From Aquibacillus sediminis (GTDB lineage Bacteria > Bacillota > Bacilli > Bacillales > Amphibacillaceae), in assembly GCF_005870085.1 (NCBI RefSeq), contig NZ_SZNM01000004.1:270362-334361 (forward strand): a DNA stretch of 64,000 nucleotides. The letters are read 5' to 3'. The notes beneath the pieces are model-generated. The model was not told the DNA's origin. It searched no databases and worked only from the letters and a program-made list of their open reading frames with translations. The position numbers and the translations under genes were made by a program. Each line of letters starts with the position of its first letter. The stretch's first letter is position 1. This document shows, piece by piece, positions 8,746-17,533 of the stretch.

Positions 8746-9016
8746 ATTTAATGTCAAAAGTGGTATAGCCTTTCGTGTTTTCAAGTAATTGTTTTTCAAC
8801 ATGTTCTACTTTGATAAAGCGGCTAGGTCCATTTTCAATGAACTCAACAAAAGGATATACAATATTTGGCGGTCCTTCCGCTTCCAATTCAACTGTTCCA
8901 TCGGATCGATTCCTGACCCAGCCAGTTACGCCCATTTCGCTTGCTTTTAGTTGGGTTGTTATTCGGAAACCTACACCTTGTACACGTCCACTGACAATCA
9001 TATGTATGCGAATCAT
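8744..9016 (-). CDS. acyP: Acylphosphatase
   Basis: A 90-aa enzyme that hydrolyses acyl phosphates. GRVQGVGFR is the phosphate-binding loop with catalytic Arg, and GWVRNRSDGTVE carries the catalytic Asn. The fold and length are those of B. subtilis YflL. The start at 9016 (MIRIHMIVSG) is chosen because the ribosome binding site GAGGTGG lies at 9022-9028. The ATG at 9019 is too close and the GTG at 9025 overlaps it. Cytosolic and single-gene. Confidence 0.93.
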   Translation of the reverse strand: MIRIHMIVSGRVQGVGFRITTQLKASEMGVTGWVRNRSDGTVELEAEGPPNIVYPFVEFIENGPSRFIKVEHVEKQLLENTKGYTTFDIK

Positions 9017-9055
9017 CATGACCACCTCAATCTTAACTATAAAATGAAGACAGGA

Positions 9056-9076
9056 AGGCTTGGTGATGCCAAGCCT
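9056..9076 (-). terminator. Probable terminator of the PH-domain gene
   Basis: An 8-bp perfect stem (AGGCTTGG with CCAAGCCT) and 5-nt loop just beyond the stop codon of the leftward PH-domain gene. The following sequence on that strand is only moderately T-rich. Confidence 0.55.
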
Positions 9077-9082
9077 ATCCTC

Positions 9083-9457
9083 TTATAAAACAAATTTTCC
9101 TAATGTTTGATGAACCTTATGAATGTTATCATCTTTTCTAAATTCTTTTGACACAGGTTCTGCACTTCCTGAAATCCAAATTTTTAATTCAGCATCCAAA
9201 TCAAAATTACCAGCTGTCTCCACACTGAAGTGGGTGACCGACCCATACGGTATCGAATGGTATTCCACTTTTTTACCAGTCATCCCTTGCTTGTCAATTA
9301 GTATTAGTCTTTTGTCTGTAAATACAATTAAATCTCGAATAATCTTAAACGCATTTTGCAGTTTTTCATTATCTGTTAATACGTTTTCCAAATCCGTTTC
9401 CACTTTTTTGATATCCACTTCTGAGGCATTTCCTAAAAATCCATCAAGTAATCCCAT
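9083..9457 (-). CDS. Bacterial PH-domain protein (YvbH-like)
   Basis: A 124-aa soluble protein beginning MGLLDGFLGNASEVD. It has alternating beta strands (DLIVFTDKRLILIDKQG, EYHSIPYGSVTHFSVET, AELKIWISG) and a final helix, NIHKVHQTLGKFVL. This is the bPH_1/DUF1696 fold of B. subtilis YvbH-type proteins, thought to form oligomeric rings. The ligand is unknown. The ATG follows GGAGGCGAAGCA. It is transcribed alone, away from the trhP1 gene. Confidence 0.8.
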   Translation of the reverse strand: MGLLDGFLGNASEVDIKKVETDLENVLTDNEKLQNAFKIIRDLIVFTDKRLILIDKQGMTGKKVEYHSIPYGSVTHFSVETAGNFDLDAELKIWISGSAEPVSKEFRKDDNIHKVHQTLGKFVL

Positions 9458-9741
9458 TGCTTCGCCTCCAAATTAATTTTTTTCAGTTCTATTATAGACG
9501 ATAGGTAGTGTGATCACAAATTTAACAGAGATTTCAAGCACCATGTAACCACCTTATAAAATGGATCAAAACAGGGAGGTGGAGTCTAAGTGTACAACAT
9601 TGTTTTTAGCGGGGAAGAACATCCCAACGAAATGAAGTGACGCTTTTTTAAAAATAAATGATTTTTTGTGACAAAAATCACTGAGAACATTTTCGAAATT
9701 TTTCATAATAAAAAGTAGATTGTAAAATTTGAGGTGGAATT

Positions 9742-10674
9742 ATGAGTAATTATCAACCAGAGTTAATTGCAACAGCAAGAGATATAGAGGAAGTAAAAAC
9801 TGTAGCAGAAGCAGGAGCTGATGCAGTCGTTATTGGCCATGAACGTTACGGATTACGTGTCGCAGGTAACTTTGATGTAACAGCTATTGGCCAAGCAGTT
9901 CAACACTTACATGCTTGTAATAAAAAAGTGTATGTCCTAACAAATGCGATTTTTCATAATGACATTGTACAAGAGTTACCAGACTATTTTACAGGCTTAG
10001 CGGAACTTGAAGTAGATGGCATCATTTGTGGTGATCCATCTGTGTTTCCCATTCTTAATGAATTAGATGTAGACCTAGATGTGTTTTGGAATCCTGAGAC
10101 CTTATCGACCAATTACGAAACATTAAAATATTGGGAGACAAAAGGGATTAAGCGAGCGATTTTGTCTAATGAGCTAGCATTAGATGCGATTGCAACGATC
10201 AAGGAAAAAATCAATGTGCCAGTCGAAATCCAAATTCATGGGATGACTTGTATCTTTCAGTCAAAACGAAAACTGGTGACGAATTACTACAATTACATTG
10301 AGACAGATGAGCAACTAAAACAAGACATTAAGTCGAAAAACATGCACTTACGTCAATCGAATGAAACGGATACCCATTACCCCGTTTATGAAGATATTAA
10401 TGGTACACATATTATGAGTAACGAAGACTTGTGTATGATTGAGCATTTACAAGAAATCATGGATGCACGTGTCGATAGTCTACGTATTAATGGCTTATTT
10501 AAATCAAGAGAATATCAACAAAAAGCTGTTGCGCTTTATCGTGAAGCAATTGATCGCCATCAAGATATCATAACAGACTATCAAAAACATCAGCTAAAAC
10601 AACAAATTGTTACGATGCAACCAAATGATCGAAAATTAGATACAGGATTTTATTATAAAGAACAGATTTATTAA
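9742..10674 (+). CDS. trhP1: U32-family tRNA hydroxylation protein TrhP1 (YrrN-like)
   Basis: A 310-aa TIM-barrel-like U32 family protein (formerly called peptidase/collagenase). It has the GADAVVIGHERYGLR strand, QIHGMTCIF, and DLCMIEHLQEIMDARVDSLRING. With TrhP2 it is needed in B. subtilis for prephenate-dependent 5-hydroxylation of tRNA wobble uridine. TrhP1 is the shorter partner and lacks most of the Cys residues seen in the longer one. The second gene starts 17 bp after the stop. The ribosome binding site is GAGGTGG. B. subtilis usually places these genes downstream of yrrM/mltG; that context is absent here. Confidence 0.88.
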   Translation: MSNYQPELIATARDIEEVKTVAEAGADAVVIGHERYGLRVAGNFDVTAIGQAVQHLHACNKKVYVLTNAIFHNDIVQELPDYFTGLAELEVDGIICGDPSVFPILNELDVDLDVFWNPETLSTNYETLKYWETKGIKRAILSNELALDAIATIKEKINVPVEIQIHGMTCIFQSKRKLVTNYYNYIETDEQLKQDIKSKNMHLRQSNETDTHYPVYEDINGTHIMSNEDLCMIEHLQEIMDARVDSLRINGLFKSREYQQKAVALYREAIDRHQDIITDYQKHQLKQQIVTMQPNDRKLDTGFYYKEQIY

Positions 10675-10691
10675 CCTAGAGGTGAGTATAG

Positions 10692-11918
10692 ATGAGTACC
10701 AAAGTAAAAAAACCAGAATTACTTGCTCCGGCAGGTAATTTAGAAAAATTAAAATTTGCGATTCATTATGGGGCAGATGCCGTTTATATTGGTGGAAAAC
10801 AATTTGGACTACGTGCCAAAGCCGGTAATTTCTCGTTTGAAGAAATGGCTGAAGGGGTGGAATTCGCCAATCGTTATGGGGCTAAAGTGTATGTGGCAGC
10901 AAATATCATTGCCCACAATGAAAACCTTGATGGTGCGAAGGAATATTTTAAAAAACTCTATGAAATTGGAATTTCCGCCGTCATTATTGCGGATCCTGCA
11001 TTGATTACTGCATGTAAGGAAGCTGCACCAAACTTAGAAATCCATATCAGTACACAAGCTTCTATTGCTAACTGGCGTACTGCACAATACTGGAAGCAAG
11101 AAGGTATTCCACGTGTTGTACTGGCAAGAGAAGTATCGGTTGAAGAAATTCGTCAAATGAAAGAAAAAGTCGATATTGAAATTGAGGCGTTTATCCACGG
11201 TGCAATGTGTATTTCCTATTCAGGAAGATGTGTGTTATCCAATCACATGACAGCAAGAGATGCTAATCGCGGTGGTTGTGCGCAATCTTGTCGTTGGAAA
11301 TATGACTTATTTGAAGATGGTGTCGATGGTTCTGTTAATGTATCCGAAGAAGCGGATGAAGCCTACACAATGAGCTCCAAAGACTTAAGTATGGTGGAAC
11401 ACTTGCCAGACTTGCTCGAACTTGGTGTTGACAGTTTAAAAATCGAAGGTCGAATGAAGAGTATCCACTATATTGCGACAGTCGTAAATGTGTATCGAAA
11501 GATTATTGATTCGTATTACGAGAATCCAGAAAATTACCAATTGAATGAAGCATGGGTGGATGAAATTTGGAAAGCGGCGCAACGTTCGCTAACGACTGCA
11601 TTTTACTATGAAGAACCATCTGAAAATGCTCAATTATTTGGTAAACCAGACCGGATTCCAAAGTATAATTTTGCTGGTCTCGTATTGGATTATGATGAGG
11701 ACACACAAATCGCAACCGTGCAGCAACGGAATTCGTTTGCTAAAGGCGATGAAATTGAATTTTTCGGTCCTAACTTCAAACGTTTTAAACAAGAAATTAC
11801 AGAGATTTGGGATGAAAATGGACAAGCAATCGACATTGCTAAACATGCAATGATGGTGACCAAAGTTAAAGTTGATCAACCTGTTACGTACTTTGATATG
11901 ATGAGAAAGAGAAAGTAA
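10692..11918 (+). CDS. trhP2: U32-family tRNA hydroxylation protein TrhP2 (YrrO-like)
   Basis: A 408-aa U32 family protein. The N-terminal KPELLAPAGNLEKLKFAIHY, central HGAMCISYSGRCVLSN and GGCAQSCRWKY (conserved Cys that bind an Fe-S cluster in family members) and DSLKIEGRMKS are diagnostic. The C-terminal beta domain (about 320-400) is present. It partners TrhP1 to make 5-hydroxyuridine (precursor of mo5U) at tRNA position 34. It is co-transcribed with trhP1 and ends at a very strong terminator. The start ATG follows GAGGTGAGTATAG. Confidence 0.9.
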   Translation: MSTKVKKPELLAPAGNLEKLKFAIHYGADAVYIGGKQFGLRAKAGNFSFEEMAEGVEFANRYGAKVYVAANIIAHNENLDGAKEYFKKLYEIGISAVIIADPALITACKEAAPNLEIHISTQASIANWRTAQYWKQEGIPRVVLAREVSVEEIRQMKEKVDIEIEAFIHGAMCISYSGRCVLSNHMTARDANRGGCAQSCRWKYDLFEDGVDGSVNVSEEADEAYTMSSKDLSMVEHLPDLLELGVDSLKIEGRMKSIHYIATVVNVYRKIIDSYYENPENYQLNEAWVDEIWKAAQRSLTTAFYYEEPSENAQLFGKPDRIPKYNFAGLVLDYDEDTQIATVQQRNSFAKGDEIEFFGPNFKRFKQEITEIWDENGQAIDIAKHAMMVTKVKVDQPVTYFDMMRKRK

Positions 11919-11953
11919 CGTTTCCAGACACATAGAATTAAAAAACTGATTAA

Positions 11954-12000
11954 TAAGGCGTATAAATCTCGCAATGAGATTTATACGCCTTATTTTTTTG
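11954..12000 (+). terminator. Strong terminator of trhP1-trhP2
   Basis: A perfect 17-bp stem (11954-11970 with 11976-11992), a 5-nt loop and a run of seven T. Confidence 0.95.
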
Positions 12001-12354
12001 TGAAAGAAAAAAGGAACGGATAAGGTTAAGTGAATGAAAATTTTCTTCCTATTTCTGTTTGAACCTCATGCTTCCAGTTATTTTTTTCAATATACCTTAT
12101 GAAACAATAGTGATATCCTTAATATATGAAGCATGTACCGTATGAGTTTTTTTCTCTTAATAGGCTTGAATGGATTCTCTTTAACCGTGAATGACTTAAA
12201 GGGTGTTTGTGTTTTTTATTAATTAAGTATTATTGAATCACCTCGGTTGATCAGAACAAAACGTTGTTGTCCCCTGCAAATAATTATTATCAAGCTATGG
12301 ATTCGCCGTACAGATAACGAAAAGAGTTGATTATAAAATTTAGGGAGTGACCAA
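12001..12354 (+). other. AT-rich intergenic region with no recognisable feature
   Basis: No open frame with a credible start, RNA or repeat is visible. It must hold the promoter of the small membrane protein at 12355. Confidence 0.4.
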
Positions 12355-12618
12355 ATGAAACGGACAAAGCCAATTGCTAAATGGATTCTTTTTAGAAATA
12401 TTGTCTTCTCTGTAATGATTGTCTTTTTATTTATATTCATCCCTCCAGCGGATCGTTTTATTGATAATGCTATTCTGTTACTTGTTTTTGTTGGTTTTAT
12501 GGTGTTAAAGGTGATACAAATTTTTATATCAAAAGATAAGATGAGTAAAATTGCCAGAATGATTACATTTGTCGCATCGGTAATTGTCTTGATTAGAGAT
12601 ATAACACTGTTTTACTAA
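12355..12618 (+). CDS. Small membrane protein, unknown
   Basis: An 87-aa protein with three predicted membrane segments (about 11-31, 36-54 and 67-83) separated by short charged loops (PPADRF and SKDKMSK). No family is recognised. The ATG follows TAGGGAGTGACCAA. It marks the start of a stretch to about 20.7 kb dominated by short membrane or secreted proteins and broken genes. Confidence 0.6.
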   Translation: MKRTKPIAKWILFRNIVFSVMIVFLFIFIPPADRFIDNAILLLVFVGFMVLKVIQIFISKDKMSKIARMITFVASVIVLIRDITLFY

Positions 12619-12688
12619 ATCAGGAATTGTAGTTGGTTTCTAGTACATTTATGGGGAATAACAAATTACGATAAAAGGAGAGGTGATC

Positions 12689-12810
12689 GTGCAAAAAATA
12701 ATATTCCTTCCATTTTTGTTACTTGTACGAATAGGATGCACTACCGGTAATGATGAATTAACATTTTTGTAAAGATAGTTCCAGATGATAGAAAAGTATT
12801 GTTTGATTAA
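12689..12810 (+). pseudogene. Remnant of a small lipoprotein gene
   Basis: A GTG behind AAGGAGAGGTGATC opens a 27-codon frame with a basic start, a hydrophobic stretch and a Cys after VRIG, resembling a weak lipobox. It stops at 12772. A +1 shift just before the stop continues as VKIVPDDRKVLFD to 12810. This looks like a short frameshifted lipoprotein leader whose mature part is lost. Confidence 0.4.
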
Positions 12811-12902
12811 TAAGGTGACAGTTGCGTACATAGTGTAGCTACTTATTTATAGGTATAACCTCGCTAGAATAAGAAAGGAAAACTTTTAGGAGACGGTGTA
12901 AC

Positions 12903-13751
12903 ATGAAAAAAGGGGATTTTATTAAATTACATAGAAAAAATGCCAATATGACACAGGATCAATTATCATTAGGAATTTGTTCTGTATCATATTTGAGTAA
13001 AATCGAAAACAATGATGTGATTCCGAGTGAGCAAATTCGTTCACTATTATTTTCTCGTTTAGGGATGAATCAAGAGAGTTCATTTGAGGAAGAAACGGAA
13101 ACATTACATCATGACTTAACTGCATGGTATCAATCAATTGAAAATTTTCAAATCATTTTTAAGCGATCAAGGCTATGGCGAGTTATCCCATGTGTTTAAC
13201 GGGAAACAAGGAAACAGATATAATAAGCTGTATAGTTTATACAACTCCATATTCTAAATAATGAACTTGGGAAAGAGCAGGGGAAAATACTTCCTAAGGT
13301 ATATCATAATTTAGGATATATTAAGATGCGACAAACAAGTTATCTAGATGCGTTAGATTACCTCAACCAAGCATTACATATGACAAATAATGACTATAGT
13401 TACCTTAATAGCCTTCATCTGAAAGCAAAAACCCTATTTAAACTTGACAAGAAAACAGAGGCAAGTCACTGTGTCCACCTAGGAATAAAGCTAGCAAAGC
13501 TTGTTACGAATCAAAGGTTCATGTATAAGTTTAACATCCTTGTTCACCAAATCAAGGGGACAACGGATCAGCGCGAATTTGTAACGAAGCTAGAAAATGA
13601 AATGCTTGCCTATTTTGAACAAAATGAAAGAAAGGGAGATTATTATCAATGTTTAGAATTACTAGCTGACATTTTCTACAGACGCAAACATTACAAAAAA
13701 TCATCCGATTATTATAAAACGTTGTACCATTTAAGCAAACTGGCAAGCTAG
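12903..13751 (+). pseudogene. Broken XRE/TPR transcriptional regulator (PlcR/NprR-like layout)
   Basis: The first part (12903 to about 13150) encodes a helix-turn-helix: MKKGDFIKLHRKNANMTQDQLS, then SYLSKIENNDVIPS. About 13155-13250 continues in another frame (FLSDQGYGELSHVFNGK, NRYNKLYSLYN) and hits a stop. From about 13264 a TPR-like region resumes in the first frame (KVYHNLGYIKMRQTSYLDAL, then ALDYLNQALHM, YYQCLELLADIFYRRKHY). Intact relatives are longer, so the middle also seems deleted. Such regulators usually respond to secreted peptides; this one cannot be functional as one protein. It lies just after a lipoprotein remnant. Confidence 0.7.
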
Positions 13752-14017
13752 ATAATTGGATCAATGGCCAAGTCAAACCTTTCCTTGACGGAGAGGTTAT
13801 TTTTTTAGGAAATTTTACTTAAAAAAATCTTATTCATTCATGTATACAGCTTTTAATTTTCCCAATACAAAAAAATTTCATTTATTGATAAGATGAAGAG
13901 GAACTATGTATCAGCAATTATAGCGAGAAGAATCTTGGAACTGAAGAAATAGCAGTTGATGTTCTACCAACACAATATATTCAATGAGGTAGCAATAAAT
14001 GGAATGGGGAATAGCAA

Positions 14018-14488
14018 ATGACACCTGTAAAAATAGAGGAAGTAAAGCAATCGGAAAGGCACCAGTATATAAACTTTCTGCTGTTGGCTGATGAAAGCGA
14101 AGCGGTTGTGCAGAAATATATTCACGATGGTGATATGTTTTCCATTCATTATGAAAATAAAGTGGCTGGCGTAATGATATTTACTTTTCACTCAGATCAA
14201 GTAGTTGAATTAAAAAATATCGCATTAGACTCCAGATACCGCGGTAATGGATTAGGGACTTTCGTTGTGACAGAAGCTTTCAAGATTTACAAAAGAAGAG
14301 GAAAAAGAAAAATGGTGGTAGGTACGGCAAATTCAAGTATTGGTAATCTTATATTCTATCAAAAACTAGGGTTTAGAATGGTTGAAATAAAGAGGGATTT
14401 TTTTAAAGCATATCCGGAACCAATTATTGAATCGGGTATTCGAGCTTTAGACATGGTGATGTTTGAAAAAACTTTAACTGAAAATTAG
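14018..14488 (+). CDS. GNAT family N-acetyltransferase
   Basis: A 156-aa acetyl-CoA-dependent acetyltransferase. The acetyl-CoA loop is YRGNGLGTFVV (R/Q-x-x-G-x-G/A, about 75-82). It is preceded by the strand VVELKNIALDS and followed by NLIFYQKLGFRMV. The C-terminal RDFFKAYPEPIIESGIRALDMVMFEK is typical of Bacillus GNATs of unknown substrate. The start ATG follows TGGGGAATAGCAA. It is intact and flanked on both sides by degraded sequence. Confidence 0.85.
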   Translation: MTPVKIEEVKQSERHQYINFLLLADESEAVVQKYIHDGDMFSIHYENKVAGVMIFTFHSDQVVELKNIALDSRYRGNGLGTFVVTEAFKIYKRRGKRKMVVGTANSSIGNLIFYQKLGFRMVEIKRDFFKAYPEPIIESGIRALDMVMFEKTLTEN

Positions 14489-14659
14489 TATTTTTTAATC
14501 AAGGGGAAATGGGTTTTGAAAATAGTGCGAAAACTAAATATTATGATGGCAATTTTGGGAATTGGTATGAGGAGGCTATCATTTATTTATTGAAAATATT
14601 CAATTGCCATTGTCTATCATCTTTTCCTTATTGGCAGTGATGTTTAATATTAGGAGGAA

Positions 14660-14765
14660 TTGAAAAAGTGAAAGAAAGGCAAGAAAAGAAGGTTATGTAT
14701 ATATTGCTATAGCTATTTTTTTGTCTGTTGGGATTATAAAGGAAGTAGTGTTCCTTTTCGAATAA
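14660..14765 (+). pseudogene. Frameshifted small membrane protein remnant
   Basis: AGGAGGAAT is a good ribosome binding site, but the TTG and GTG frames that follow stop within a few codons. A third frame reads ARKEGYVYIAIAIFLSVGI then IKEVVFLFE and ends at 14765. This fits one short single-span membrane protein gene broken by frameshift. Confidence 0.4.
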
Positions 14766-14845
14766 GTGTTACTATCAAAGATACACACTCTCGATACTGG
14801 ATCAGAATATTAAACAATCGTGGATAAAAATATGAGGGATAAAAT

Positions 14846-15141
14846 CTGAATCGATTAACTAAGAAACTTTTCTTTAAAGGCCTATTAGCTATTATTTCCA
14901 TTTTGGTAGTAGGTTATTTATGTATCATGATGTTCGTTACTATTAGGTTGTCTAATGTTAAACAGGAAGTGTTAGACCATAATCCCAAAATAACTTCTAT
15001 TGAAAGTGTAAATCGTATTGGGCATGGGGAGAGTTTTTTTCTAGATATGTGTTAATAGTTAAAAAAGGTACTGATACAACATATAGGATTTGGACCTCGG
15101 GTGATGGCGTAATTTCGGATGAGGAAATAATCAATGAATAG
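14846..15141 (+). pseudogene. Membrane protein gene broken at a seven-T tract
   Basis: From about 14846 one frame encodes LTKKLFFKGLLAIISILVVG plus YLCIMMFVTIRL (a signal anchor), then SIESVNRIGHGESFF. At a run of seven T near 15024-15031 the frame runs into a stop, while the next frame continues RYVLIVKKGTDTTYRIWTSG up to 15141. One extra T would restore a protein of about 98 residues. No ATG, GTG or TTG is present at its start; a CTG at 14846 follows GAGGGATAAAAT. Confidence 0.5.
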
Positions 15142-15194
15142 ATTTTATAAACTGGTTAACGTGCGTTCAGTTGAGATTAACGAGGGGGATTATA

Positions 15195-15431
15195 ATGGAA
15201 GATGTAAAAGATGGAAAACAAATATTATTGACAATAAGTTGGCTCGCTGCTTTTTTGCCTTATATTTTTAGTCCGATTGCATTCGGCCCTATTGCATTCT
15301 TTCTAGGAATGGTTTTAAGAAGGGATTATGAAGTTGGTAACCAAGGTAAAATCATCATGGTATTAGGAGTGGTTAATACAGTTGGCGGTATTATATTTGC
15401 TAATTGGATAAGGTATTACCTTGGGGCTTGA
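15195..15431 (+). CDS. Small two-span membrane protein, unknown
   Basis: A 78-aa protein starting MEDVKDGKQILL, with hydrophobic segments at about 10-36 and 54-74. The segment SPIAFGPIAFFLGMVLRRDYEVGNQG resembles small Bacillus membrane proteins of unknown role. CGAGGGGGAT, six bases before the ATG at 15195, fixes the start over an upstream in-frame TTG. It is intact among broken neighbours. Confidence 0.6.
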   Translation: MEDVKDGKQILLTISWLAAFLPYIFSPIAFGPIAFFLGMVLRRDYEVGNQGKIIMVLGVVNTVGGIIFANWIRYYLGA

Positions 15432-15492
15432 ATGAATCGTGTAAGCGGCTAGGTATGACAGGGGGGTAATTACTTATGTTAGGAGAGTCAAC

Positions 15493-15946
15493 ATGAAGAA
15501 ATAAATAAAGAAGGAGATTCTTGTTGAAGGGGAATCAATGTTTCCTACACTTGATGCTAGCAATAGGATTGTTGTTACGAAAACAACAGCATTAGAGCGG
15601 TTTGACTTGGTAGTCTTACAGGCGCCAAATAACAAGTCTAAATATGTGAAAAGAATAATTGGGATACCTGGTGATCGTGTAGAAATGAAAAATGATATGT
15701 TGTATGTAAACAGAAAAACTTTCGATGAAACATATGTTCATAAAGAGATCGAAGGGAGCAGCTTGAGTCAGCACACCAACAATCTTACGTTACAGGAAAT
15801 TACTGGAAATTCAGTTGTGCCAGAGGGGTCATTACTTTGTATTAGCTGATAATCGTACGAGAAGTGAAGATAGTGGATTTAATAAAGATAATTCCGCCGT
15901 TGTCGGCAAGGCCAAATATCGTTTTTATTCATTTAATGATGTTTAA
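15493..15946 (+). pseudogene. Broken type I signal peptidase gene
   Basis: The sequence still shows VEGESMFPTLD with the catalytic Ser, KYVKRIIGIPGDRVEM with the catalytic Lys, and, after a frameshift near 15823-15835, HYFVLADNRTRSEDSG. It starts with a good ribosome binding site (AGGAGAGTCAAC) and ATG, but reads Met-Lys-Lys-stop. In the same frame KKEILVEGESM follows. The N-terminal membrane anchor (about 20 residues) has been deleted, a stop sits at the join, and a 1-nt frameshift follows GAGGGG. It is non-functional as encoded. Confidence 0.8.
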
Positions 15947-15980
15947 GAAATACATAATGGAGAAGAGAGAGGTCGGTAGG

Positions 15981-16109
15981 ATGGAGTTTGTTATAGCTAT
16001 TGGAGTTTTTGTGATAGCCATTACCTGTCTATCAATTGAAGGAAAATTAAGAAAAAACAATGAACTAAACCAACAAATCATAGAATTGTTAAAAAAGAAG
16101 CTTGATTAG
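15981..16109 (+). CDS. 42-residue single-span membrane protein
   Basis: MEFVIAIGVFVIAITCLSIE is one membrane segment, followed by a charged helix ending LLKKKLD. The start at 15981 follows GAGAGGTCGGTAGG. No family is recognised. It sits 34 bp after the signal peptidase remnant. Confidence 0.45.
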   Translation: MEFVIAIGVFVIAITCLSIEGKLRKNNELNQQIIELLKKKLD

Positions 16110-16205
16110 TTTCTAGCCAGAAGCTATGTCACATCAAAGTGACCGGTGTGCTAGCCCCTATTTATCTTTAGCGACATGCATCAGAGATCAAGGAGGATTG
16201 ATTAT

Positions 16206-16760
16206 ATGAAAAATAAGTTGACTAGCATAAGTTTTATTTTAGTCATTATACTTGTGATCGTACTTGTCTATCAATTATATGTGGCAAAAACACTTCTTAA
16301 TATACAACAAGAAAGAGATTTTTTAAGTGTTGAATCGCAATTTGAACAGTTAGCTTATCGTTCAGATCGTATAGTAGAGGATTGGGATGATCAAGACTCA
16401 GATGCCTCGACAATACTAATGAATGAATTTATCAGGGCAGAAGGATTGCTTTGGGGCAGACCAGCAACAAAGTATTATGAGGTTGGTATTGGTATTCATT
16501 CGAATGCAAATTTCACAAGTTTAGCCGAGTTCCTGACCCACTATTATCGTACAGTTTCGAATGATTTAGAAAAACTAGAGTCAGGAGATCGGTCTACTAA
16601 ACTAAAAGAACGTGTGACAATGATTTCCAAAGATATGGAATTCCTCTCAGAGCATATGAACAGGGAAACATTACATGAATTTTCTAACTATTATGATTTT
16701 TATAAACATTGGAGTAACTTAAAAGAAGAGTTAAAAAACAAAGAAGCTGCAAATTGGTAG
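16206..16760 (+). CDS. Membrane-anchored extracytoplasmic protein, unknown
   Basis: A 184-aa protein. One N-terminal signal-anchor helix (about 6-27, ISFILVIILVIVLVYQLYV) follows a basic start, MKNKLTS. The rest is a hydrophilic, mostly helical outer domain rich in Glu, Asp and Arg, with a possible coiled coil near 118-150. The start ATG at 16206 follows AAGGAGGATTGATT. The design (anchor plus helical domain of about 150 residues) is shared with the protein at 20210, though they are not obviously homologous. No known domain is recognised. Confidence 0.6.
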   Translation: MKNKLTSISFILVIILVIVLVYQLYVAKTLLNIQQERDFLSVESQFEQLAYRSDRIVEDWDDQDSDASTILMNEFIRAEGLLWGRPATKYYEVGIGIHSNANFTSLAEFLTHYYRTVSNDLEKLESGDRSTKLKERVTMISKDMEFLSEHMNRETLHEFSNYYDFYKHWSNLKEELKNKEAANW

Positions 16761-16800
16761 CCTTTAGAGTTTTAATAAGACCCACAAGGGAGGGGGAGAA

Positions 16801-16971
16801 ATTATTTACAAAGAAGGACTCCTTTTTATTCTATCGGTATTCATAGTGTTTGAATTAATTAGAAGGTATGACACTAAAAGCCCTACACCCATCAATCAAT
16901 CCATACGTAACATTTTAGTGCCTAGTTTTCTTATATATATTATTACTTTTTTAGCTGATAAGTTTTTGTAG
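16801..16971 (+). CDS. Possible small membrane protein with an ATT start
   Basis: GGGAGGGGGAG at 16788-16798 is a strong ribosome binding site. In the right position after it is ATT ATT, opening a 56-residue frame with two hydrophobic segments: GLLFILSVFIVFELIRRYD and NILVPSFLIYIITFLADKF. No ATG, GTG or TTG is available at the start. The clean frame and hydrophobic pattern suggest a real gene that uses a rare ATT start, or one whose start codon has mutated. Confidence 0.4.
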   Translation: MIYKEGLLFILSVFIVFELIRRYDTKSPTPINQSIRNILVPSFLIYIITFLADKFL

Positions 16972-17036
16972 TGCAGGGTAGTATTTCTTCACTATACAAG
17001 GGTTTACTAGGAATGTCCAAGTATGGAGGGGATACG

Positions 17037-17444
17037 TTGAAAAGTAAAGTGATAGTAGTTATAGCTATCCTATCAGTAGCAGTTAATGTTGTATTCGTTG
17101 TGCTTTATTTAAAAGGTGAACCAGAAATAAAACATGATACGCCTATTGAAGTAGCTTCTTCCATAATGGTGGCCGCTGGAAATAATGACAATTACCAAAG
17201 TATTAAAAGATTGTTACATCAACCATATAGAGAGATTATTTTAGAAGATAAATTAAGACAAATCACTCAAATGCACACGGGTGGTGCAGAATTATTCTCA
17301 TACTCTGTTGTGAGTTTTAGAGACGAAACAGGAAATGATCATGTCTTGTTATTAAAGTTAACTCCTAAATTAGAGGATGGAAAAATTAAAATCCAAGACA
17401 TTAAAATAGTTCCAGAAGAATTGGGACAACTCCTAATTGAGTAG
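17037..17444 (+). CDS. Membrane-anchored small extracytoplasmic protein, unknown
   Basis: A 135-aa protein. The TTG at 17037 is preceded by GGAGGGGATACG, giving LKSKVIVVIAILSVAVNVVF as a signal anchor, then an outer domain with HTGGAELFSYSVVSF, HVLLLKLTP and IKIQDIKIVPEELG. That strand-turn-strand pattern resembles NTF2/cystatin-like secreted domains, but no family can be named. In-frame starts further upstream (such as the ATG of MSKYGGD) are less well spaced from a ribosome binding site. Confidence 0.55.
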   Translation: MKSKVIVVIAILSVAVNVVFVVLYLKGEPEIKHDTPIEVASSIMVAAGNNDNYQSIKRLLHQPYREIILEDKLRQITQMHTGGAELFSYSVVSFRDETGNDHVLLLKLTPKLEDGKIKIQDIKIVPEELGQLLIE

Positions 17445-17533
17445 TTAATTTTCATTGATGGGTGCTGGATTGTGTGATTAAGTGATGCAGCAAAGGACAT
17501 TAGAAGAGAATTTAAAGTAAGGGAGTGTTTGTT

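Noticed and set aside
9590..9640. A 16-codon GTG frame behind GGGAGGTGGAG upstream of trhP1
   Set aside because: Too short to support, no match to a known leader peptide, and no paired attenuator structure is evident.
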